From the NCBI GenBank assembly GCA_038106185.1, contig JAYODE010000002.1:166448-230447 (forward strand): a stretch of DNA of 64,000 nucleotides. The letters are read 5' to 3'. Below the pieces are notes generated by a model that worked only from the letters and a program-made list of their open reading frames with translations, searched no databases and was not told the origin of the DNA. This stretch comes from UBA4582 sp038106185. GTDB taxonomy: Bacteria > Pseudomonadota > Gammaproteobacteria > Pseudomonadales > Azotimanducaceae. Positions 50,972-60,205 of this stretch are shown one piece after another (positions within the stretch are counted from its first letter, which is position 1; every line of letters begins with the position of its first letter). A program made the position numbers and the translations under genes.

Positions 50972-52879
50972 TTAGGAGCCCAATGCGTGAAGCGCGTCTG
51001 AATCTTCGATGCTGCTCAATCGAGCGGTGATCGCAGCATAAATGCCGGGTCCGCTTAGACCGCAATCTGCCAGCATCTGAGCGGGTTTTTCCTGTGCAAT
51101 GAACCGGTCCGGAATCCCGAGATTCAGCGTTTTGACGGACAATCCAGACTGGGCGAAGAACTCATTGACCGCAGATCCTGCACCCCCCAGCAACGAATTT
51201 TCCTCAACGGTCACAAAGAGGTGATGATCCCTCGATAGGTGGCGCAGCAAAGCCTCGTCCAGGGGTTTGACGAAGCGCATATCGACCAAGGTAGCATTCA
51301 AAGATTCCGCAGCCTCAAGGGCTGGTCCTAGCATCGAGCCAAACGCCAGAATGGCTACCTGCTGACCTTCGCGACTTAACCTGGCCTTACCGATTTCAAG
51401 CAGCGTCATTTTCGCTTCGGCCTCTACGCCCGGGCCAGTGCCGCGAGGATAACGAACAGCGGCCGGTCCGGAATATTTGAACCCCGTGTAGAGCATCTGC
51501 CGTAATTCGTTTTCATCGCTGGGCGCCATGATGATGAGATTTGGCACGCAGCGCAAAAAGGATAAATCAAAGACCCCGGAATGGGTGGGCCCGTCTTCCA
51601 GCAAGCAGGCCCGGTCGATCGCAAACAGAACATTCAGATTCTGGATTGCCACATCATGGATCAGCTGATCGTAGGCTCTCTGCAAAAATGTCGAATAAAT
51701 TGCGACGACGGGCATGGCGCCCTGACAGGCCAGGCCTGCCGCGAGAGTGACCGCGTGCTGCTCGGCAATGGCCACGTCAAAATAGCGATCAGGATACTTG
51801 TCGGAAAAGGCGATCAGGTCGGAGCCTTCACGCATGGCCGGCGTGATACCCACCAGCCTTGGCTCCAGATCTGCCATATCAACCAGCCAGCGGCCAAAAA
51901 TATGAGAGTAGCTGGGGGAGTTAGAGGTTTTGTTGTCTTCCCGTTTTGTCGGTTCTATTTTCGTCAAGGAGTGAGTGCCGACGGGTGATGCTTCCGCTGG
52001 CCCGTAACCCTTGCCCTTTTGCGTCACCACATGAAGAAATTGCGGTCCCTTGAGATCCCGAATATTCTCAAGGGTAGTGACCAGGGTTTCGAGGTCATGA
52101 CCGTCGATAGGCCCCATGTAATTGAGCCCCAGCTCGTCAAAGAGCGTGCCGGGTACGACCATCCCTTTCATATGCTCCTCAGTGCGCTTTGCGAGTTCCC
52201 AGGCGTGTGGAATGCGACTGAGGAGTTTTTTGCTACCTGCTCGCATGGACAGATACAATCGGCTGCTCAGAATGCGCGCAAAGTATTTTGCCAAGCCACC
52301 GACATTTTTCGATATAGACATGGCATTGTCATTCAGAATGACCAATAAATCGGCACCGGTATCTGCCGCGTGATTCAGCGCCTCAAAGGCCATGCCCGCC
52401 GTAATAGCGCCATCGCCAATCAACGCGACGGTCCGCTGATCGCGCTGATCCAACCGGGCCGCGATGGCCATGCCCAGCGCCGCGCTGATCGAAGTCGAAG
52501 AGTGACCCACACCAAAGGTATCAAAGGGGCTCTCGTCTCTGGAGGGAAACGGCGCTATCCCGTTTCTCTGTCGCAGACTCCCCATCCGTTCACGGCGACC
52601 CGTGAGAATCTTATGGGGATAGGTTTGATGGCCAACATCCCAGATCAATTGATCCTTCGGCGTATCAAACACATAGTGAAGGGCGACGGTGAGCTCGACG
52701 ACGCCAAGCCCTGCGCCGAAGTGGCCGCCTGTCTGACCTACCGTGTAGAGTAAGTAGTGTCGCAGTTCTTCCGCCACTTGGGGTAACTGGTGTTTCTCCA
52801 GGCGCCGCAAGTCCGCCGGGTCAGCAATTGTGTCCAGCAGCGGTGTGGATGGTCTAAGCAGTGGAATGTCGGTAAACAT
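50972..52879 (-). CDS. dxs: 1-deoxy-D-xylulose-5-phosphate synthase
   Basis: Dxs makes DXP from pyruvate and glyceraldehyde 3-phosphate using thiamine diphosphate, the entry to the MEP isoprenoid pathway. The 635-residue transketolase-like enzyme has the ThDP motif GDGAITAGMAFEALN, the catalytic FAEQHAVTLAAG glutamate (as AEQHAV) and a C-terminal RFVKPLDEALL. It lies downstream of ispA across a 135-bp gap that contains a two-unit 11-bp repeat. Confidence 0.97.
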   Translation of the reverse strand: MFTDIPLLRPSTPLLDTIADPADLRRLEKHQLPQVAEELRHYLLYTVGQTGGHFGAGLGVVELTVALHYVFDTPKDQLIWDVGHQTYPHKILTGRRERMGSLRQRNGIAPFPSRDESPFDTFGVGHSSTSISAALGMAIAARLDQRDQRTVALIGDGAITAGMAFEALNHAADTGADLLVILNDNAMSISKNVGGLAKYFARILSSRLYLSMRAGSKKLLSRIPHAWELAKRTEEHMKGMVVPGTLFDELGLNYMGPIDGHDLETLVTTLENIRDLKGPQFLHVVTQKGKGYGPAEASPVGTHSLTKIEPTKREDNKTSNSPSYSHIFGRWLVDMADLEPRLVGITPAMREGSDLIAFSDKYPDRYFDVAIAEQHAVTLAAGLACQGAMPVVAIYSTFLQRAYDQLIHDVAIQNLNVLFAIDRACLLEDGPTHSGVFDLSFLRCVPNLIIMAPSDENELRQMLYTGFKYSGPAAVRYPRGTGPGVEAEAKMTLLEIGKARLSREGQQVAILAFGSMLGPALEAAESLNATLVDMRFVKPLDEALLRHLSRDHHLFVTVEENSLLGGAGSAVNEFFAQSGLSVKTLNLGIPDRFIAQEKPAQMLADCGLSGPGIYAAITARLSSIEDSDALHALGS

Positions 52880-52913
52880 AGGAAGCTAATACTACACTAA
52901 AAAAGTCTGAGCC

Positions 52914-52935
52914 TAGCAGGAACTTAGCAGGAACT
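52914..52935. repeat. Two-unit 11-bp tandem repeat between ispA and dxs
   Basis: TAGCAGGAACT is present twice without spacer (52914-52924 and 52925-52935), in the leader of dxs on the minus strand. Both copies are identical. Confidence 0.7.
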
Positions 52936-53014
52936 TATGCTTCAGCGGCATACTGGTGCCAGCTTGTATTTCGCCTAAGCATAAGTTTCGGCAAAGGTGA
53001 ATCTGAGCCGGCAC

Positions 53015-53887
53015 TCAGTGATCCCGGCGCGCAATAAAGTCTGCCAGTTCAAGCAGCGGAGTTGCTGCGATACCCAGTGGTTTGAGTGCATCCATGGCCG
53101 CTTGGCGAAGCGCCGCAAGCTGATCGGTCGCGCCCTGCAGGCCGTGGGTGGATATAAAGGTCGATTTAGCATTGTCCTGATCCGAGCCTCGTCGCTTGCC
53201 CAGCACGTGGGTCTCGCCAGTATGATCGAGAATGTCATCGCGAACCTGGAAGGCCAGACCCAGCGCGTAACCATAGTCCACCAGTGCCTGTTCAGTGGCA
53301 GGGTCGGCCCCATTGATTCGAGCGCTGGCTGCCAGGCAGGCAGAAATCAGGTCGCCGGTTTTGCGACGGTGCATAGTTTCAAGCTCAAGATGAGATATGA
53401 GCTTCGACTCGGCCGCCAGATCCAGCGCTTGGCCGCCAACCATGCCCGCCGGGCCAGCCGCTTTTGCCAGAATACTGATGACGTCTAGTCGTGTATCGGC
53501 AGGAAGTAACGTATCGCCGGCGATAAGCTCAAAGGCATAGGCCTGTAATGCGTCGCCGGCTAAAATGGCGGTTGCCTCGTCGAATTGGATGTGAACAGTG
53601 GGCTGACCCCGTCGCAAGTCATCGTCATCCATGCAGGGCAGGTCGTCGTGGATCAATGAATAACAATGAACCATCTCGACGGCGCAGGCGGTTTTATCGG
53701 CCTTCTCCAGTGCTGCACCGAGGACTTTGCTGGTGAGATAGATGAGGCTGGGTCGAATACGTTTACCGCCGTTAAAGACCGCGTAACGCATGGCCGCCAA
53801 AAGCTGAGCAGGCACCCGTTGATCTTGCAGGCAGGCATCGAGTTGCGTGTGGATACGCTGCTGATAAAGACTCAGCAGTTCAGACAC
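53015..53887 (-). CDS. ispA: (2E,6E)-farnesyl diphosphate synthase
   Basis: IspA builds FPP from IPP and DMAPP. The first aspartate-rich motif is HDDLPCMDDDDLRRG and the second is FQVRDDILD; GGKRIRP precedes them. GTG 53887 overlaps the xseB stop by 8 bp and gives 290 residues; the frame extends 18 codons further back into xseB but that would be an unusual start. It lies in the xseB-ispA-dxs operon, the standard gammaproteobacterial arrangement. Confidence 0.95.
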   Translation of the reverse strand: MSELLSLYQQRIHTQLDACLQDQRVPAQLLAAMRYAVFNGGKRIRPSLIYLTSKVLGAALEKADKTACAVEMVHCYSLIHDDLPCMDDDDLRRGQPTVHIQFDEATAILAGDALQAYAFELIAGDTLLPADTRLDVISILAKAAGPAGMVGGQALDLAAESKLISHLELETMHRRKTGDLISACLAASARINGADPATEQALVDYGYALGLAFQVRDDILDHTGETHVLGKRRGSDQDNAKSTFISTHGLQGATDQLAALRQAAMDALKPLGIAATPLLELADFIARRDH

Positions 53888-54125
53888 CTTCGGCCGGCTC
53901 TGTTGCAAAATCTTCGCTGGAGACCTGTCCGTTCTTTTCAATGAGAATCTTGACCTTTTGCTCTGCCTGGTTCAATGCCGCCTGGCATTCACGGGTCAGG
54001 CGAATGCCCTCCTCAAAGGTTGTCAGCGAATCTTCCAGCGTGAGCTCGCCCGCTTCCATTTTCTCGACCAGATGCTCCAGCTGGACCAGAGACTGCTCAA
54101 AGGGGTAACTTTTCTTGGTGGCCAT
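53880..54125 (-). CDS. xseB: Exodeoxyribonuclease VII small subunit
   Basis: XseB is the small subunit that joins XseA to degrade single-stranded DNA. The 81-residue helical protein has the family pattern YPFEQSLVQLEHLVEKMEAG and EDSLTTFEEGIRLTRECQ. The start is ATG 54125 or the adjacent ATG 54128. A 45-codon upstream extension of the frame is not typical and is dropped. Translation is coupled to ispA. Confidence 0.95.
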   Translation of the reverse strand: MATKKSYPFEQSLVQLEHLVEKMEAGELTLEDSLTTFEEGIRLTRECQAALNQAEQKVKILIEKNGQVSSEDFATEPAEGV

Positions 54126-54332
54126 CATTAGCCTCAATAGGATGCAAATGGGCACGATACGCAGGCTCGAGCCTAACGTCAATCCGCTGTGCTCGGCGAA
54201 GATCTTGTACAAAATGCGTTTAAACATGGGTCGGTTTAACGGTAAGCTAAGACCTCTCATAAACGCAGCAAGCGATCCCTTAAGATGCGCGGCTGTTGAT
54301 CTTTGTCATTCACCAAGTCTCCAGGAGCCACT

Positions 54333-54764
54333 ATGCGCAAACTCTTCCTATTAATGGCAGGCCTCATCTCTACCCAGTTGGCGTGGGCCGATGCCGATGC
54401 GGAGATCGCTTATCGACAGTCGGTGATGAAGGTAGTGGGCGGACATATGAAGTCTATGGGGACTATCCTCAAAGGCAAGGTGCACGAAGCAGATCTCGCC
54501 TACCATGCGAATAGTATGCGCGACGTAGCATTGCTGGCTCCGCAAGTGTTTCCACTTGGCAGCGGCGAAGGCAAGACTCAAGCGCTGGCGGCAATTTGGG
54601 AAAAGCCAGAGGCATTCAAATCAGCATTGGACAGTTACGTCAAGGCGTCGGCTGATATGGCTGAGGCCGTTTCCAGCCAGGATATGAACCGAGTAGGCCC
54701 CGCCATGCAGACGCTTGGTAAGTCCTGTAAGGGGTGTCATGACGATTTTAAGGCGAAAGACTGA
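54333..54764 (+). CDS. Cytochrome c' family protein, exported
   Basis: A 143-residue precursor has a signal peptide (MRKLFLLMAG to AWA) cleaved near residue 19-20, then a four-helix-type sequence ending in one haem c site, C132-KG-C135-H136. A C-terminal CXXCH with a helical bundle of this size fits class II cytochromes c (cytochrome c'), which bind NO/CO or act in electron transfer. ATG 54333 has AGGAG 7 bases upstream. It is divergent from xseB and convergent with a cytochrome b561. A direct interaction is inference. Confidence 0.88.
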   Translation: MRKLFLLMAGLISTQLAWADADAEIAYRQSVMKVVGGHMKSMGTILKGKVHEADLAYHANSMRDVALLAPQVFPLGSGEGKTQALAAIWEKPEAFKSALDSYVKASADMAEAVSSQDMNRVGPAMQTLGKSCKGCHDDFKAKD

Positions 54765-54773
54765 CTTTTTTAA

Positions 54774-54801
54774 AAAGCTAAAAGCTAAAAGCTAAAAGCC
54801 T
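54774..54801. repeat. 7-bp tandem array, four units, after cytochrome c'
   Basis: AAAGCTA repeats at 54774, 54781 and 54788, then AAAGCCT at 54795, with exact 7-bp period. It begins 10 bp after the cytochrome c' stop in the convergent gap. Confidence 0.85.
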
Positions 54802-54865
54802 AATCCTTCTGAGTTTGCCGCCTTCAAGTGCGGCCCTGGAGGTCAGCGCTAGCCGAACTTCAGGC

Positions 54866-55522
54866 TTAAAGGTAGGTGATCAGGCCGTAAACGCCAGCCG
54901 CGACCAAGCTGAAGACCACGAGTCCTCGCAGTCGAGGATTGCTGGCGTCACCTTCAAGGGTACTGGATTCGCGCCAGCCTCTCAGCATGGGTAGCAACAA
55001 GTCTTCTCGGCGAATGAGGCTATGGTAGGCAATGGCAATCAGGTGCAGAGTCACGAGGCCGGCAAGAATCCAGGCCATCGTTTCGTGAATGGCGGTCAAT
55101 GCTTGACTGGTGCTGTTCGACACCAGATGCACCAGTGGGCCTTCAAGCAGAATATCGTCGTTGGCAAACAAGCCGGTAGTGGCTTGAATTAGCAAGGCTG
55201 CCAGAAGGCTGATCACGCTCAGTGCGCCCAGCGGATTGTGCCCATCCATCTCTGTGGGTTCCCGGTGCAGAATACGTCTGAGATAAGTGAACGTCGCTGT
55301 GGGTCCCTTGATGAACTGAGTAAATCGTGCATGATCATTGCCGATCACGCCCCAGATAATTCGAAAAATCACCAGCGTCAGAATGCCATACCCGCTGAGC
55401 TGGTGGTAGTCCATGATATCGAAGCCGCCAATCAAACCAGTCGTAAATGAGATACTCACGAGGATCACCAGGCTCCAATGAAAGATTCGAGTTGGAGAAT
55501 CCCAAATCAAGCGCCTTTTCAT
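54866..55522 (-). CDS. Cytochrome b561-type di-haem membrane protein
   Basis: The 218-residue protein opens IWDSPTRIFHWSLV, the N-terminal signature of the bacterial cytochrome b561 / Ni-Fe hydrogenase b-type family. It has four to five membrane segments and candidate haem-binding histidines in FHW, DYHQLSG, AIHETMA and TLHLIAIAYH. It could pass electrons from quinol to a c-type cytochrome, such as the neighbour. Its ATG overlaps the lacZ stop (ATGA, 55519-55522), so it is translated with lacZ. That coupling is unexpected for a redox protein. Confidence 0.85.
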   Translation of the reverse strand: MKRRLIWDSPTRIFHWSLVILVSISFTTGLIGGFDIMDYHQLSGYGILTLVIFRIIWGVIGNDHARFTQFIKGPTATFTYLRRILHREPTEMDGHNPLGALSVISLLAALLIQATTGLFANDDILLEGPLVHLVSNSTSQALTAIHETMAWILAGLVTLHLIAIAYHSLIRREDLLLPMLRGWRESSTLEGDASNPRLRGLVVFSLVAAGVYGLITYL

Positions 55523-58500
55523 TTTGATCTCCTGTTTACGGTTGAATCGGCCTCATCTTGAGGCTCTGTGACCGATAAGCGATATGCCAGTTCGTAATGA
55601 CCAGCGTTTACGCGATACTGTGGCAGAGTATCAGGGCCGCAGCTGGCGCCGCCAACGCCGCGCTGCATAGCGTCCAGGCAAACCCAGGTGCCAGCCTGAG
55701 GCAGTACCTCATAGGTATGAAAGGCTGGCGTCAAAATCTCGTGAGGGTAGTGACTGATACTCGCCTCCATGCTGGAGTTCGCATCAATCTTGATACTTCG
55801 ATCTTTGTCGTCTGCCACTCTAACCCAGCGAATGTCAGTCAAGTTACCGTGGTCCTGAGGCAGGATATAGGGCACATACTGATCGCTGACTCGACTGTGG
55901 TGTTGGGCGATGACGCCAGAAGATCGACGATCTATGTAGGTCTCGTGAGGGCCGCGGCCGAACCAGGAAAGGTGCTCGAAATCCTGCGGCAGTACCAGTC
56001 TTACGCCGATTCTAGGCAAGTCTGGTAACGACTTTGCTACGTCAAACTCGTGGGTCACCAGCAGCGCTTGGTCCTCACTAAATTGGTAACGGGTCTTGAA
56101 CTTGATTTTACCTGCAGGCATGACGGCCAGATGTTCGCAAACCAAGCTCAGGACGCCGTCAGCCTGGCTGACTTTGAGGGGCTTGTGGCGGATCTCGGGG
56201 CGATCGATGCCGGCTTTCAGCCAACGCCCCAGTGCCTTGTTATCCTGTCCGACCCAGCCTTTGATCCCGTCATTGTCCAGAGGTGCGCGCCAGATATTTA
56301 ATCTGGGGCCAGCAAGCAACAATTCCTTGGCGTTGTTCTGCCAGGAGATTAAACCGCTGGCATCAAACAGCCATCGCTGATCACCGAGGCTCACTACAGT
56401 TTTTGCAGCCTGTCGCACAATAGTTGGTTCGGAATGGAAGGCTGGACGTTTCGCCGGCTTTTGGCCCAGTGACAGCTGACTGACCGCAACCTCATGACCC
56501 TTTGGTGCCCAAGTTGTCGCGACCGCCAGTTGGGTTCGAAAGACAATGCTGAGCTCATCTCCGGCCTTCAGCGTTGGTTTAGTGAAAGTCAGCTGCACAT
56601 CCGTATATGCCTGTGGTCCGGTCTTGAGTGACGCCACTCGCTCGCGTCTAATCACAGAACCGTTGAGCAACAGTTCCCAGGAAATCTGGTAAAGCGACAA
56701 GTCAGTGAAATAATTTTTATTGCTGATTCGAAAGGTTTTTGGCCCTCGCTGGATAACGTTCACCGGCTGGATCACTGCTTTATATTCGATTAACGAAGAG
56801 TGAGGCGTGCGATCTGGCCAACAGAGACCATCGCAGACAAAGTTCAAGTCATGGCGGCTTTCACCGAAGTCACCGCCGTAGGCCCAATAAGGAATGCCGT
56901 TAGCAGTTTCTCGTAATCCATGATCAAGCCACTCCCAGATGAATCCGCCTTGCAGGCCATGGTGAGATTCGATGGCGTCCCAGTACTCCCTAAGGTTGCC
57001 ACCACTATTACCCATCGCGTGCGCATATTCACACATGATGAGAGGTCTGGGATCCATAGAGGTCTCGGCGTGGGCGATGATATCGGCGACAGAAGGGTAC
57101 ATGGGACAGATCAGGTCTGTACCCTGTGGATTCTCATTCCACATGGCGCGAACACCCTGTTCACAGATAGCATTTTCATTATGAATCGGTCGAGTCGGAT
57201 CATACTGTCGCACCCAGGCAGCCATGGCTGCATGGTTGGCGCCAAAGCCGGTTTCGTTGCCCATGCTCCAGATGATGATGCTGGGGTGATTCTTGTCGCG
57301 TTCAACCATGCGCGTGACGCGATTGAGAAAAGCATTTGCCCAGAAAGGATCTGTGCCTAGCTGGGCATAGTGATGGTGGGACTCCAGGTTCGCTTCATCT
57401 ACCACATAGAGCCCGTACTCATCGCACAGATCGTAAAAGCGCGGATCATTCGGGTAGTGGCTGGTTCGCACCGCATTGATGTTGTGGCGCTTCATGGTTT
57501 CAATGTCCTGGCGCCAATGGGATTCGGTCATGACTTTGCCGGTGATATCACAGTGATCATGCCGATTAACGCCACGAATCAGCACCGCCTGGCCATTGAT
57601 CAGCAGCTCGCGATCCCTGATTTCGATGTGTCTGAAGCCAATGTTGAAGCGTGCGGTCTCAAGACACTGACCGGCTGGACCCAACAGTTCGACAGTTACG
57701 GCATACAGGTGGGGCGTCTCAGCAGACCAGGGTTTGACTCGGCCCAGTGATTTCGTTAGATGAACAATGGGACCTTTGCCGATCACCATTTGAAAGTTGG
57801 ACTTGTCGATCTTGCCTGTAATTGGGGTCTTGAAAGCGGCCTTGCCATCGGGTCGGTTGACGCTGACGCGAACCGAGTGTTCGAGCGCGCTGCGCCCGGT
57901 TCCTCCAACCCGAGTCTCAATCTTGAGCTCTCCGGTGCCACTGGCGACATCATAGGCTGGTTTCAAGTGAACATCGCGAATGTAGTTGAGCTCAGTACAG
58001 TAGAGTTGCACGTCACGATGAATCCCCGCCTGCCACCACTGATCTTGATCCTCGATATAACTGGTGTCGCTCCAGCGCATCACCAGTAAGGCGATCGTAT
58101 TGGTGCCTTCTACCAGATAATCCGTCAGTTCGAATTCGCTGGGCAATCTGCAGTCCTTGGCGAAGCCGACTTCATGGCCGTTGATATAGAGATAAAAACT
58201 GTTCTCGACACCGCCCAGATAGACCACCACGCGCTTGTTCCGCCAGGTCTTGGGTAACTTGAATTGACGACGATACAGGCCAGTAGGGTTCTCGTTTGGA
58301 ACGAGAGGTGGCTCCTGGTGGAAGGGCATCTGAACGTTGGTGTAGATGGGAAGGTCAGGCGTTATTGGCGAGCCATCGGATCGAGTGGTTAAGGGACGAG
58401 TCCATAAGGAAGGTACCGGCATCGGTTGCCAGAGATCGGCTGCTGGCTTAAATGTCGGTAGTGTCCAGTCCTCGGGTGCGTCACTCGGGTGCTTGACTCG

Positions 58501-58620
58501 CAGAAATTGCCAGGTGCCATTGAGCGGCAGACTGCGATTGCGATCTGCCGACATGCTAGCGCGAGCCGGTAATCTGCCATAGCCAATAGATTCTGGATTT
58601 TCCCAATGCTTGTGTGCCAT
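55519..58620 (-). CDS. lacZ: Beta-galactosidase, GH2 family
   Basis: This 1033-residue enzyme has the five-domain LacZ plan: jelly-roll sugar-binding domain, two immunoglobulin-like domains around a TIM barrel, and the C-terminal Bgal_small_N domain (FGRGPHETYIDR). The acid/base is E456 in MGNETGFGANH and the nucleophile E531 in CEYAHAMGNSGG. No signal peptide is present, so it acts in the cytoplasm on an imported disaccharide or oligosaccharide. It is downstream of a GPH-family transporter and upstream of cytochrome b561. No LacI-type regulator gene is in this window. Specificity for lactose is not shown; other beta-galactosides are possible. Confidence 0.93.
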   Translation of the reverse strand: MAHKHWENPESIGYGRLPARASMSADRNRSLPLNGTWQFLRVKHPSDAPEDWTLPTFKPAADLWQPMPVPSLWTRPLTTRSDGSPITPDLPIYTNVQMPFHQEPPLVPNENPTGLYRRQFKLPKTWRNKRVVVYLGGVENSFYLYINGHEVGFAKDCRLPSEFELTDYLVEGTNTIALLVMRWSDTSYIEDQDQWWQAGIHRDVQLYCTELNYIRDVHLKPAYDVASGTGELKIETRVGGTGRSALEHSVRVSVNRPDGKAAFKTPITGKIDKSNFQMVIGKGPIVHLTKSLGRVKPWSAETPHLYAVTVELLGPAGQCLETARFNIGFRHIEIRDRELLINGQAVLIRGVNRHDHCDITGKVMTESHWRQDIETMKRHNINAVRTSHYPNDPRFYDLCDEYGLYVVDEANLESHHHYAQLGTDPFWANAFLNRVTRMVERDKNHPSIIIWSMGNETGFGANHAAMAAWVRQYDPTRPIHNENAICEQGVRAMWNENPQGTDLICPMYPSVADIIAHAETSMDPRPLIMCEYAHAMGNSGGNLREYWDAIESHHGLQGGFIWEWLDHGLRETANGIPYWAYGGDFGESRHDLNFVCDGLCWPDRTPHSSLIEYKAVIQPVNVIQRGPKTFRISNKNYFTDLSLYQISWELLLNGSVIRRERVASLKTGPQAYTDVQLTFTKPTLKAGDELSIVFRTQLAVATTWAPKGHEVAVSQLSLGQKPAKRPAFHSEPTIVRQAAKTVVSLGDQRWLFDASGLISWQNNAKELLLAGPRLNIWRAPLDNDGIKGWVGQDNKALGRWLKAGIDRPEIRHKPLKVSQADGVLSLVCEHLAVMPAGKIKFKTRYQFSEDQALLVTHEFDVAKSLPDLPRIGVRLVLPQDFEHLSWFGRGPHETYIDRRSSGVIAQHHSRVSDQYVPYILPQDHGNLTDIRWVRVADDKDRSIKIDANSSMEASISHYPHEILTPAFHTYEVLPQAGTWVCLDAMQRGVGGASCGPDTLPQYRVNAGHYELAYRLSVTEPQDEADSTVNRRSK

Positions 58621-58685
58621 AGGTTTACCGCTCGTAGATTTTTCGCTGTGTTTTATATCATGAAATCCGGCCTGAAGCCTTTTAC

Positions 58686-60062
58686 TCAGGTTTGATCAAG
58701 GTTGTCTGCTGTCAGCTCGCGGCGCATCAATTCTTTCCTGAGCTCGCCGTGGCGTTCTCGGGTCAAGGGATAGTGCCAAAGAAAGCTGACTGACAATACA
58801 AAGAAACAAATAGGGACGAGGCAAAAGGAATATTGCAGCACCTTGAGGCTTTCCGCGTCGTTCTTAATCATGGGGTCAAACCCTAGATATTGGACTAGAG
58901 GTAAGGTGATTCCGGCGGCGGCAGCAATCGCGAATTTATCCGCCATACCCCACAGCGCCATAAACAGAGCCCCCCGTTGCTCGCCACTTTCCAGGGTATC
59001 CTGGTCAATCACGTCGGCCGCCATGGACGGTGCAAGAATGGCGTTTGCGGGTGCAAGCAGGCCCGTAAAAAAGTTCAAAACGATATACCAGACATAGTCT
59101 CCTGGCTGAAACAAAAGCACCAGACTGAAGATAGCGCTGGAGATGAGAGATGATACGGCTAACAGTTTGTGTTTATTAAATCGAGGCGCGATAGCCATGA
59201 TCACCGGCGTACCTATGAACTGACCCATGAGGTAAGTAATGATAATGATGGGCCATTGGCTCGCGTCAGCCAACAGATAGAGCGTCACGAAGAAGATGAA
59301 CAGGGTATTGATAGAATTCCAACCGATAGCGCCGAGAACATTGGCGATCAGCAGGCGCCTGAAGGCGGCATTCCGCAGAATTAATGTCATCCCCTTTTTT
59401 AACTCGACGCGTTCGGTCTGCTTGAACCTTGGTTGGGGCACGCTAATGAGGAGATAGGGTACACTAATGAAAAGAAAAATCACCGACGACCAAGCCAGAA
59501 TCCGCAACATGGGTTGCAGGCTGCCTGGCGTTTCTGAGGCGAATTGAGCAAAGCCGGCATCTGCCAGCGCGACGATAATCAAAGGTGCGGCGATCGCCAC
59601 CAATGAGCCAACGATGCCACCCCAAGTGCGCGCGCCGGTAATACGAGAGCGTTCGTTATAGTCACTGGATATTTCTGCGATCCAGGCGGTCAAGGGGATT
59701 CCGATGAGGGTCCAGCCAAAATACAAGAGCGCCACACTGGTAAACAGGTACAAGGGTGTCGGCGTGAAAAATGGATCAAATACAGCGATGACAGCGATTG
59801 ACATGATCGGCATACCGAGCAGAATCCATAAACCTCGACGTCCAAATTTAGCTGGTGTGCGATCTGACAGGGTACCGATTAATGGATCCGTGACCACATC
59901 GGTTACTCGGGTCAGCATGATGATCACACCGATCATCGACAGGCTGATGCCAAATTCAGAGGCGTAGTAGGGTGTGAGATACAAGCCCAGCGGCAATCCA
60001 CCCAAAGATAGTGGCAGATTCAAAAAGGCGAAGGCAAACAGAGTCTTGTTACCGAGTTTCAC
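58686..60062 (-). CDS. GPH (MelB-like) sugar:cation symporter
   Basis: This 458-residue transporter has twelve hydrophobic segments. Its N terminus, KTLFAFAFLNLPLSLGGLP, and a following ITMLTRVTDVVTDPLIG-like stretch (MLTRVTDVVTDPLIGTLSDR) are typical of the glycoside-pentoside-hexuronide family, which imports sugars with Na+ or H+. GTG 60062 with an AGGAT box is preferred over the frame's far upstream start, which would add 29 hydrophilic residues. It lies 65 bp upstream of lacZ, so it probably imports the LacZ substrate. Confidence 0.88.
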   Translation of the reverse strand: MKLGNKTLFAFAFLNLPLSLGGLPLGLYLTPYYASEFGISLSMIGVIIMLTRVTDVVTDPLIGTLSDRTPAKFGRRGLWILLGMPIMSIAVIAVFDPFFTPTPLYLFTSVALLYFGWTLIGIPLTAWIAEISSDYNERSRITGARTWGGIVGSLVAIAAPLIIVALADAGFAQFASETPGSLQPMLRILAWSSVIFLFISVPYLLISVPQPRFKQTERVELKKGMTLILRNAAFRRLLIANVLGAIGWNSINTLFIFFVTLYLLADASQWPIIIITYLMGQFIGTPVIMAIAPRFNKHKLLAVSSLISSAIFSLVLLFQPGDYVWYIVLNFFTGLLAPANAILAPSMAADVIDQDTLESGEQRGALFMALWGMADKFAIAAAAGITLPLVQYLGFDPMIKNDAESLKVLQYSFCLVPICFFVLSVSFLWHYPLTRERHGELRKELMRRELTADNLDQT

Positions 60063-60205
60063 GCTGACATCCTGAACGGGTTGACGTAGGTGAAGACTAG
60101 CACGATGTAGCTTTCGATAAGCTATTCGGCGATCGCGTGCTGCGCACAAACATTCGGTGGAGGCAATCCGTGTTTGAATTGCTTTGAACTTGGGTGATGC
60201 CAGCC

